DNA from: Pseudopyrenochaeta lycopersici
Taxonomy: Eukaryota; Ascomycota; Dothideomycetes; Pleosporales; Pseudopyrenochaetaceae
Assembly: GCA_003313425.1 (NCBI GenBank)
Contig: NHZP01000063.1
Span: forward strand, 124,001 to 188,000
Direction: 5' to 3'
DNA length: 64,000 nucleotides
The position numbers and the translations under genes were made by a program. A model generated the notes under the pieces. It saw nothing but the letters and a program-made list of their open reading frames with translations, was not told where the DNA came from and did not search any database. The first letter of the stretch is position 1, and each line of letters starts with the position of its first letter. This document shows, in pieces, positions 7,767 through 17,610 of this stretch.

Positions 7767-10385
7767 CTAGGTCACGGTGCCGTGAACATCGAGTCCATGT
7801 CGCTGCAGATGCATCTTGTGTACCAGGTCTACCTGACATAGTTCGCAGCTGAGACGGTCTCCTTCCTTGATATGCTGCAAATGCTTCCGTTTGAAGTGTC
7901 GGCTGAGATCGCCCTCGCGACTAAATTCGTATATCCTTTCCTTGATCGGGAGATTCGTGTTACCGACGCATTTCCAACATCTTCTAGGCCTCTTCTCTTT
8001 AAACACTGATACCTTCGCTGCTTCTAACATTTCTTCATTGTACATCATCTGGCTTTCAGCCGGCGAAACAACGTTTTCACTGCGCCGCTTCGTTCGAAAA
8101 GGGTTCATTCCACCCTCTTCCACCCCGCAATACAGCGTGACAGCCCGAATAGCCCTGTTACGCCTGCATACCTCCTCCTCTATAGAGGACCCCGGCTGAG
8201 AGAGGACGGAATCAGCTAACTCTCTTTGTGCTGGCGGCATCGTGTCGGGAAGTGTTACTGGGTGCACATCGATCTTGGTGCCAGCAAGTTGCTGCTCGAC
8301 ATCACGCACAGGCTGTTCGTATTCCCAGCGTTCCTTCTTCTCTTTCAAGAGTACATGTCGCTGGTGCTGCCTCTCACGGTTGATCTCCAAATTTAATTGT
8401 ATGTAGTCCGGATGCTTGGTGGAATTCCCAAGGCGGCGCTTCATCTCTTTCCTTCTATTGAGCAGCGAACGTATAATAGGATGATTGTTAACCGAAGAAG
8501 ATTCTTCTAAGGTAAGTCGTTGTGGTCGTCGACGATCGATCGAACGGCTCATGGTACATGCAGCCCGCATAAGCGCGTCCTGCGGCTGGATGCCTCGCAC
8601 GACAGCTTGCGTGTCGACCGTAATGCGTCGCGAAAGATAATGCCTCAAGAATGTTGCTATGCTGGCGTGCCCCATCATCAAGTTCTGCATCGCCTCGCTG
8701 ACATTGCCTGGCTTATGCGTTAACACCACATCTGCCTACTACAGCCACCCAGGGCTTACCGTTTTCATTGAAAGCCTTGCCTCCGCCATATCGTAGCGAA
8801 TAAGGGCGAGTCACTTGCCGAAAACCCGTGATTTGCCCCAACATTTTAAGACAGTGTAGCAAGGTAGAGTACGGGAGAGCCTCAATGTGAGAGATAGACC
8901 AGCCATCTGGACTCTTCACTGCCTTCCGAAATACGGGGAAGTCGTCCAATTTCTTATCAAGACGTAATGGTAGTTCGTTGCTGCCTGGTGGAATATCGAG
9001 TCTGCTTAGTTCCTCCTGGGATGTCAGGTTGTATGCTGCAAACGCCCCATCGCTGAAGAGGAGTCCGAGCAGGAAGACATGTGGGCTAAAGGCAAGCGTG
9101 TCGTCGTACATGATTTCAGGAAGGGGAAATGTGTTCCTTACGATATTGCTCAGCGTTGCAATCGACTTCAAGAACGTAAACACCGAGGAAATGCTTAGAC
9201 AGTGCGGATACTTACATATCTTTGATTCCAAGAAACTTCTTGGTGAATTCGAAAGTAAACTCTAGTAAGATACGATGGGGCCCGCCCTCTGGATCTCGGA
9301 GCAGCGTGACCTGTATATGTCGATAGCAGAGCCCGAGGATAGCTTGCGGCCGGTTCGCGGTAAAACCACCGAGCTGTAGGTAGAGCTGTGCCTGAATCCT
9401 GTAGCGTCCGTGACAGTATCTCTTCTCGGTAGTCATTAAGTTCGTCTGCAGCACCAGTGTCTGATCCTCCACATACATGCATGCCTTGTCCCGGCCTATC
9501 TTCTTGAAGCCATGCTTCTTCGATAGCTTCCTCAGCACCTGAGGTCCGCATTAGAGATAGTCTCCCGGATCAGAAGCGGGAAAGGAGGCTAGGCCGTACG
9601 TACCCTGTGCATGCTCCGGTTTACCTTCCCGTCCAGCTTCCCATCAGTTGCCCTCTCATACACTAGACGAAATTGCTTCCAATACGTTGACAGGGAGCTC
9701 TCATACTTGGTCCCCCTACGCCTCTTGCCCCCCTTTCCTCGGCGCTGACCGAGAAGCCAGTCGAAGAAGGTGTGCAGTGTACGGACAGACACGGTGCTAT
9801 AGGAGCGAAGTCCCTCTTTCCCGAGATACGTCCAGCATCTACACCCCCGTGTTAATGTCGCGTTAACAAAAGCTTTTGTTGCGGACGCTAGGCAGTGGTG
9901 ACTTACTGATTCCACAAACCCTCTATGCGGTCTAGCTGAAGGGCAGTGCTGCCTTCGTAGTCCTGCGCCGTGAACTCCGTTTCGTCGAACGTCTCCAGCT
10001 GTTGACAATAGTGCTCGGGCGGACGATTCCCATAGATGGACTGGGACGATTCCTGGTTCGCGCCTTTGCCTCGTACGAGATCCTCATCCTTGTTGCTGCA
10101 AGCTTCATTGTCTGTCACATCAGTATCTGAATCACCACTGCAGTCCACGTCAGACTCCGTATAGTCGCTGTCCATGGAGGAATCTTCGACTGGTAGGCGG
10201 CGGGGGCACATGCTAGCTGGCGCTGAGGGCCGGTGTGCTAAGTGGAAGGGAGGATGGTGGCTGCTGGAACCACAACGCATCGGTGGTGGAGCCGGGTGGG
10301 CGGCCGTGGTGTAGCCGGATGTGAGGACCGAGAAGAAGGGATCTGGGGGAAGGGACGGTCTTCGTTCATAGAGACTGTGGTCCAA
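7767..10385 (-). CDS. DUF3435/FluG-type tyrosine recombinase, Starship captain-like
   Basis: Five exons join in one frame: 10385-9907, 9838-9604, 9538-9216, 9136-8760 and 8707-7767, with GT-AG introns of 52-79 bp, giving 784 residues. Visible features are an acidic N-terminus, a block around YSTVSVRTLHTFFDWL, a catalytic-type Arg in NRPQAIL (about 301), SPHVFLLGLLF, the YSLR motif (Tyr458 to Arg461), His485 in MMGHAS and the likely nucleophile Tyr495 in RHYLSRR. The C-terminal 70 residues hold CxxC and HxxxxH pairs like C2H2 fingers. Members of DUF3435 cut and join DNA as the captains of Starship transposons, though many homologues have no known element. Alternative starts are Met at 10211 and 10175. 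No stop or frameshift is visible. The gene is transcribed leftwards, so a Starship would extend towards base 1. Confidence 0.9.
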
Positions 10386-13300
10386 GAAACAGCGAGAAAA
10401 AAGAGGTTTAAGTACGCCGCTGGCAGAGCGACCTTAGACTGGGCCGACATGATGCTGACGCTAAGACAAGAATATCAGGGTAGGGTATTGTCGCAGCTGT
10501 GCCGCCGTGTTCCTGAAGACAGGAGACTGAGCACGTGAAAGATTAAAACCTCAATCGATGCCTCCCCCTTGCAACGATCAGCGGTCATGCTTAACCCAAT
10601 ATGGGAATCCGAAGGGGGACGTGCGCTCGAACGGCGGCGGTGTAGTTAGAGAGGTTTCGCGGCAAATCGGCGTCAGAAAACGGCACCCCAGGCGTCCTAA
10701 ACCGGCCGCCCAATTGCCGTCTTGTTGTTTAAGGGAGTATTATATCTTAAAACTTAAAATCTAACCTTCTATGTACAGGAAGCGCAACCCGCGAGGCGCG
10801 GGCTGCCCAAAGAAGCCTTGAGGAACGAAGTCATGGAGCACATAGCGTAGAGTACAAATCTGAAGGCTTGTAAACGAGGGATTGCGAGTTCAAAGTTTGA
10901 TATCGTATTGGATTGATAGGTGAACTATATAAATAATGTCTGGAGTTAACGTAATAGACTAGTCAATATTCAGGGCTTTTTTAGTAGGCTAACGATGACA
11001 ATGCAGTCTATCATCAGGGGAAAGAGCAAGAGCTTGAGTGGCGGATTATAAAAGATGATTTGTAGTAAAAGCGGTTTAGGGTCTAGGTAGTTATGATTTA
11101 GTAGTAGAGTTAGTAGGTAACCAATTATAAGAATGTAACAGTGTGTTAGAAAGAGTATAAGACAATATATGCAGAGTAGTAATAGAAGGAGTATTATTAT
11201 GAGGATTCACGCATAGGCGTTTGGGTAGCAGCGACGCAAGTACGCTAGACGTATCTATAGTATGGGAAGTAGCAGATTTAGTGCTAGATGTTAAGTTAGT
11301 GTGCAATAGGGGATTTGGATTATTCCTTACTAGATAATATAGTCACGCTTGCTCCACTATTAGATGATGTTTTGGGAAGTTCTAGGTCTAAAAGTTAATT
11401 ATGTTTACGCTTTAATAGAGACATGAATTTTAAGCATGGATCTACAGAAGATTGTTTAGCTAGGGTAGCTATTAGGAATGCAATCGACGTGGTGTTTCTA
11501 GAGGATTTGGCAAAGAAACCCCAGTTTTCAGGGACGATAATGAAGACATAGTCTTGATCGCGGCTAGGTGGGTAGACCATGATGCGATGATTGAGGAAGC
11601 CGGCGAGCCTTCCTATATAGTGAAATAAAGTATTTGGTTGGAATTAGGTGTTCAGTTTCTCTATCATCTTCATACAGCGTATCGTCCATAGATTAACGTG
11701 GATGGGGAAGATGACAAAAGCCTGAAACTAGTGGGATCTTCGATAAGGAGGTCTGGTTGAGTTGCCTAGGGTGATGAAGGTTGAAAGCAATCGTTACGGA
11801 GAAGAGTGTAACCGGATTCCGACGGCTAAGCTGTCAGGCCAAAAAGAGCCAGATTGATGGTATGTACTGTTCTGCACAGCGTGATCAGTGTTCACTGATC
11901 ATTGTGTACCTTTTTGGTTGCATGGCGCAGCGGGTGCAGGCCTGCGTCCTGACATAAGCTAGGAAAGGTGACGATTGGTGATACGATGTAGAAGATGCTA
12001 TCGAAGTTTAACGTTCGAGGGGAGATGCTAGAACGTTAGTCAAGATTAGTTGATAAAGTATTGCAAGGTTATAATAATGCACTCATGGTTGGCGCCCCTA
12101 GTCTCGAACTATGAAAGGGGCGATGGTGTAGTTGAACATTCCACTATTAGGTTCTATGTCATCGTCTACGTCGACCTCCTACGTAAGGGCGTAGGGATGA
12201 ACTTAGCCTAATACAAAGAACCACGTATCGTCCTAGTTAGAGGAAATAACCGCTTAGTTTTATATAGACGAGTTAAGACTGAAAAATGCGTAGTTAACAT
12301 TATCATTATCATTACCATGAGTCTACGGCTAGAGAGCCGTATATTCCATGGTTTTAATCTAGGTTGGCGAAGAGAAGCGGATAGGGATAACAGCGTTATA
12401 GTTAAGACCTTTAACGTGCTACTTCTCAGAAGAGGGGAACTTCTTAAGGATTTGGAGACGCACGAAACACATCATGGTCATAGGGCCGATCGAAATTTCC
12501 TGGCTGTTAAGTGTCACGTGTGGATGGGGATCATTATAATCAGACGGAGCACTTGAAAGAGACATTGTAAAAAGAGGTTGGCGGGAAAATTTTCTCAGGA
12601 CTGGAAGAGAGATATAGGAGGGCGGTAAGTTGAAGGATGGTTTTCATGAGATGAGAAGAGGGTATCGGGGGAAGACGATGAGGAAGAGAGGGAACATATA
12701 AGACGCGAGGGGTCCGTTAGGCTTCGAAAATCTCAATGCAGTAGGTAAGGGAGGTGGTCAGCGGAACATGAAACTCAGGCAGATGATCATGATAGCGGGG
12801 AAGCGGGGTGGACGGCGTCCATATAAGAGTGAAGTTGTTGTGATAGTGGCGTTCGGGTGATTGTGGCGCCCGCGTGATGGTGGGTTCCGCGCGGATGTGG
12901 CGTCCGGGGAATGATCCCTCTCTGTTGACGATGATGTCTGGTCAAGCCGAGCTGAACGTTGTGGAGGGGAGTGATATCCGCGTCTGGAGGTGATCGCTCC
13001 CCATTGATGGTGAAGTTTGGTCGAGCCGAGCCCGGCTTTGTGGAAGGGCGTGACCGTGACCGTGACCGTGACTGTGATAGTGATAGTGACGGTGGAGTTT
13101 GAGATGGCTGAGGTTTTGTGTAGCGAAAAAGTCATGTGGAGGTTGTCGGCAGTGATTGGTCATGTGGATTAGGAGTAAAAGATGCGAGATGGTTGTGGTA
13201 TGACCCTGTAAGGGAAGACCTGAGTATAGCGACCCCTATAGCTTATAGGTGCAGTTGTCGCGGAGTTCGCTGATGCAGGGCATAGTGCTGCTGTCGAAGG

Positions 13301-14065
13301 TGCGGGAGAGAGACATCGTCGGCAATACGATGCCAGAAAATATGGTCGCGGCGGAGAAGAGGTTGGAGGAGCTCAGCGAAGCAACGATTCGGGAGGAGGC
13401 ATGGAACTGGTCTTCTTCAAACTAGTCAAACTAGCAACTCAATTAGTTAGCAAGTTAGCAAAGGCCGTATTCTTCTAGACAAAGCAGTGGCCAGTATACA
13501 GTTGGTGGACGCACAGCGGTAATCCACACACGATACGGGTGTTGCTCGTAACGGTGACGTCATGAGGACAAGAAATGAAAGAGGCCAATGCAGCGGTCAG
13601 TAAATTACTCTATCATACGTAAAACAATCAAACATAACAAAGGAGTTGTCGCACTGGACGTGCTAAAATGATGAGAAGTCAAAATAATTGATAATGAACA
13701 GCAGAGTTGTATTTTGTGTGTGTTGTGTCTTAGTCTAGTGAACCTGACCCCGCACGTCTGAGATTATATGGCAAGATTACTAATGCAGTTCTTCCTCAGG
13801 TTCCCTGAGATGATGCCTTGGCCTGCGACAGGAGTCCTTAACGGTCACGAGGGAAAGGCCGGAAAGAGGGCAAATCAGTAGTTAAATTAATTACCGCTTT
13901 ACTGAAAACAACGATATCGGACAGAATTTGACAGTACAAACTGTGGCGGTACAGGCTGTGGCTGAGTTTTTGGGGGTTTGCGATGCCTTAGAGACCTTTC
14001 GTCTCTTCGTTCCTCAAGGCATATTTTAAGCTTTATTTTAAATTTTTAAAGGATTTTATATAATA
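10386..14065. other. Gene-free, RIP-like tract
   Basis: About 3.7 kb with no convincing gene. From roughly 10740 the sequence is rich in TA and TAG/TAA words and poor in CA, as expected of RIP-mutated repeats. Short open frames near 11.1-11.6 and 12.3 kb have no recognisable content. A 20-base hairpin sits at 11882-11901. The stretch at 10386-10740 would hold the promoter of the recombinase gene, but I see no defined element. Confidence 0.6.
12780..13100. repeat. Imperfect tandem repeat with TGACCG hexamers
   Basis: A segment of about 100 bp with cgctccccattgatgg and ggtcgagccgag words occurs in two diverged copies. It runs into a short hexamer array, tgaccg then tgatag, around 13046-13092. 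The six-base period makes spurious Thr-Val open frames on the minus strand. Confidence 0.6.
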
Positions 14066-15909
14066 ACGTCAAGCACCACCGAACCCACCACCCCACCGAA
14101 CCCACCGAAATCTGCCAAGACCACTACACAACTCATCAACGCGTAATGGCTGAGCAACGCAACACGCTTTTAGTTCAACATGAAGGGAGACTACAGCTTG
14201 CTCTTCAAAGTTACAATCTTGGCCAATTTAAATCCTATACAGCTGCTGCCAAAGCCTTTAACGTGAAGCGCCCGACCCTTAGTGAACGCGCCCGCGGGGT
14301 ACCATTTCGACTCGAAACACCACCTAACAGCCGTATCCTTACTACTACTGAAGAACACTCAATCGTCGAGTGTATTCTTGATCTCGATGCAAGAGGCTTT
14401 CCACCTACACTGTCAGAGGTGGCGGATATGGCGGATCACATACTAGGAGCGCGGGGTGCAGAGAAGGTGGGCAAGAATTGGACTGAGAGATTTGTGGCGC
14501 GTACAGAGAAGCTTAAAACGGCTTTTAATCGAGCAAAGGACCGTCAGAGGATACTGAGGGAAGATCCTGAAGAGATAAACGCGTGGTTTACACGCGTTCA
14601 GGACACAATGGAGCAGTACGGCGTCCACCCAGATGATGTGCACAACTTTGATGAGACTGGCTTTCAGATGGGAATTGCTAGCTCATCAAAGGTTGTTACT
14701 GGTTCTAAAAGGCGTGCACGGCCTGAGCTCGTCCAGGCAGGCAATCGGGAGTGGGTTACAGCTATTGCGAGCATCTGCGCTGCTGGGTACTCCACCCCAC
14801 CTTTTCTCATCCTCAAAGGGAAAGTTCACCTCTCAGCGTGGTACGAGGAGGTGGATATCCCGCGCAATTGGAAGGTCTCAGTCTCTAATAATGGCTGGAC
14901 AAACAACGTGCTTGGTCTTGAGTGGTTAAAGCACTTTGACAAGCATACAAAGGAGCGTATGGTAGGGGCACACAGGCTCCTCCTTTTGGACGGCCATGAG
15001 AGCCACCAGAGCTGCGATTTCAAGCAATACTGCCTTGACAACAAGATCCTTACGCTCTGTATGCCGTCACACTCGTCACACATCCTTCAGCCGCTTGATG
15101 TAGTTTGTATCTCCCCTCTAAAGCGCATATACGGTTAACGCGTTAGAGACTTGGCACGGAAGCGCGTCTTCCATATCAGCAAGGAAGGCTTTCTACCAGC
15201 CTTTAAAGACGCGTACGAACGCGTTTTTACAGAGGCTAACTGCAAAGCAGCCTTTGAGGCGTCAGGACTTGTTCCTATAAACCCTAATCAAGTGATTGAT
15301 CACCTTAATGTACGTATCCGTACCCCGCCTTAAGCCCCACCACTAGAGACGCTGTGGCAATCAAAGACTAAGCAATTTGTTCGAATTTAGCTCTCAATTA
15401 AAGCTAGTATTGAGTAAATTTACCCGGTCGCCTAGTACAGCTCAGGAGGCGTATGAGCAGCTTGTCAGAGGCGGTGATAGTCTGTTGGTTCAGTTTAACC
15501 TTCAAGCTTCCCGTATTAAGGAGCTTGAAGAGTAATTGGTCGTGCAAACTGCACGGAAATCGCGTAAAAGGAAGCAGATCCAGAAGGGAGGTACATTAGA
15601 GTATGGGGCTGGAGCAGAGTTGAGTATTACTGGATCGTTGAGTAATAATCCAGTAAAAAAGACGCGTACACAGGACGATCGGGTAGGGCCTGAACGAGCT
15701 GCTCGGCGCTGTGGGAACTGTGGAGAGACTGGCCACAACAAAACAACGTGTAGAAAACGTCCAGACGATTCAGAAGAGTCAGAGGCAAGCACTTATTGCA
15801 CAGCTAGTCTTGTTGATAGTGATAGTTCTAATGATGAATGAGCTGAGTTGGTAGCGCCAAGCATTTTCGGTGGGTTCGGTGGGGTGGTGGGTTCGGTGGT
15901 GCTTGACGT
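14066..15909 (+). mobile_element. Pogo/Fot1 DNA transposon A
   Basis: This 1844 bp element has 45 bp terminal inverted repeats that match perfectly (14066-14110 and 15865-15909), starting ACGTCAAGCACCACC. TA flanks it at 14064-14065 and 15910-15911, the expected target duplication. Inside is a degraded Fot1-like transposase. The perfect termini point to a fairly recent insertion or a recently mobilised copy. Confidence 0.95.
14146..15841 (+). pseudogene. Fot1/pogo transposase, broken by nonsense codons
   Basis: The first 330 residues read cleanly: an N-terminal pipsqueak-like helix-turn-helix (AKAFNVKRPTLSERARG), a CENP-B-like DNA-binding part (GKNWTERFVART) and a DDE domain with NFDETGF, LLLDGHESH and LQPLDV. 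A TAA at 15136 then interrupts a frame that resumes as RVRDLARKRV up to 15333. More stops follow between 15334 and 15535. The last segment, 15536-15841, ends in a zinc knuckle spaced C-x2-C-x4-H-x4-C. The first stop fits CAA to TAA, a C-to-T change at CpA typical of RIP. It is non-functional as written, although the inverted repeats could still be used in trans. Confidence 0.9.
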
Positions 15910-16377
15910 TAAGTCTTACAAGAGAGTAAAATAGCACAATGTCACGAGAGGCTACGAGTAGGGATTTCAACGCTTAACTAATAGCTTGATTATTATACTA
16001 CGTACAATCTCAGGTGTAATACAAGACGTTGCGTAAAGAAGAGAAGAGAACAGAAACTCAGGTGCAGAAGAATACTCAGGGGCTAGGCCTGTGCTCGAGC
16101 TCAGGCCTCGACAGGGCTAGCCAATTCAGGTGTTGCGGGAACCACGGTGGTTACCGTGACACACAAAATTTAACACTAAAACTTAATATCTAGACAGTAG
16201 TAAAAGCTGTAAGCCTAAGGATTTAAAAAGAGCTATTAAATAAGTATAAAAGGCTAGATATTAAGTTTTAAGATATACTACTAAGTAGTTGTTGAGATTG
16301 CATAGGTTAGTTTTCCTGATTTTTGGTGGGTTTTCGCGTTCGCGGTTGACTGGTATTCGCAGGTGACTGGTGAAACA
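15910..16377. other. Interval with no gene; short inverted repeat
   Basis: No coding content. A 16-base inverted repeat, aaaacttaatatctag, occurs at 16178-16193 and, reversed, at 16254-16269 in AT-rich sequence. The nearby cggtggttaccgtg word is palindromic and could be part of an old repeat end. Confidence 0.4.
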
Positions 16378-16404
16378 CGTTAACTCGCTTGTGAAGTACG
16401 TTAT
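16378..16404. repeat. Orphan pogo terminal repeat
   Basis: The word aactcgcttgtgaagtacg followed by TTA matches the right terminus of pogo element D at 46441-46464. No transposase accompanies it. It abuts the truncated 5' side of the hAT relic, so it is probably the leftover end of a deleted pogo insertion. Confidence 0.65.
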
Positions 16405-17610
16405 ATTAAGGATTTCGATTTGACAACAGAATCTGGGCTATTTCACTGGCGATAATGCTAAAAATAATGACACATGTTTGACTTCAATCGAGACGCTCCT
16501 GGCAACGCAATTCAAAGTAGGTAGGCCCATATATAAGCATAGACTTCGGTGCTAATTAATATTAGATCAAGTATCCGTCTATTCGACGTCGAATTCGCTG
16601 CATAGGCCACATCATCAATCTCTCTCTCCACGCCTTCCTACTTGCCGCATCTAAAGAGGCCCTCAATGCGGCTATCGAGGCTCCAGACGCGGCACAAGGC
16701 ATCGACTCTGAGGATATTTTGCTAGAGAAGCTACAGAACTCAGAAATGCCTATGTCGGAGGACGACGACGACTACATGCCGATAGAACCAGACCACCAAA
16801 CACAAAGTCGCGGCAAGAAGAGGAAGCCTACTACTAGCAGGATAGACAAACAGGCATACTCTACCTTTGGTGGCTGGGGATACTTACCCGCACTAAGGAA
16901 GCTCCATAACCTAGCTGTTTGGATACGTGCTTCACCTGTTCGTTATGCACAATGTCACAATGCTGTCGGACAAGCATTAGGTACTGATAATGCTACCCGT
17001 TGGAACTCCTAGTACTACATTATTGGCGTCGCTATTAAAAGGAGAGTCGAAGTAGCTCAATTTATCGAAGAGCATAGTACTGCTGATACTGATTTTGCCC
17101 TCGATGCAATGGAGTGGGACCTGCTAGAAAAGACACATACTTTCCTCCAGCCTTCGAGAAGTCAACACGCATGACAGAGCAAGACGCAGCCTCCTTAGAT
17201 AGAACTCTGAAAGTACTGGATTTCTTACTAAAGCATTACGAATAATCTAAGGTATGTAAATCCTTAATAGATACGTCTGCAATACCTTTAATATTGATAT
17301 CTTGCAGGAGAAGTACTCCGCGCCTTATACTCGAGACTCTAGAATGCTCCACGCCACCCAGATGGGCTGGTTCGTACTAGACAAGTACTACTCCCTCACT
17401 GACTCTAGTCCTGCCTACGCTGCGTCACTATTACTCCACCCTAGGCGACGAAAGCAGTACCTGGAAAAGAACTGGCCTGTCAAATGGCATGCACCTGCGA
17501 TCAATAAAGTCAATACATTATGGCAGGAAGAATATGAAGGCCGTAGTGTCGAAAGACGTACCCAGGATCCACCTGAAGATACTGCGTCCGATAATTCAGT
17601 CTCTACTTAT
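16405..17610 (+). pseudogene. hAT transposase relic, N-terminus missing
   Basis: Translated pieces in order are GYFTGDNAKNND near 16440, RRIRCIGHIINLSLHAF near 16590, an acidic linker, LRKLHNLAVWIRASP, NATRWNS and a C-terminal YYSLTDSSPAYAASLLLHP segment. Stops and frame changes interrupt them, including one directly after NATRWNS near 17010. The BED finger and first catalytic Asp are missing, and the dimerisation domain stops at the border of the next hAT at 17611. It belongs to the same broad group as the hATs at 53-60 kb. Confidence 0.85.

Noticed and set aside
12317..12556. 79-codon plus-strand frame in the RIP-like tract
   Set aside because: No recognisable motif, and the surrounding sequence has no other coding signal.
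12758..13163. Two minus-strand frames rich in Thr/Val and His/Gly
   Set aside because: They are translations of the hexamer repeat in different frames.
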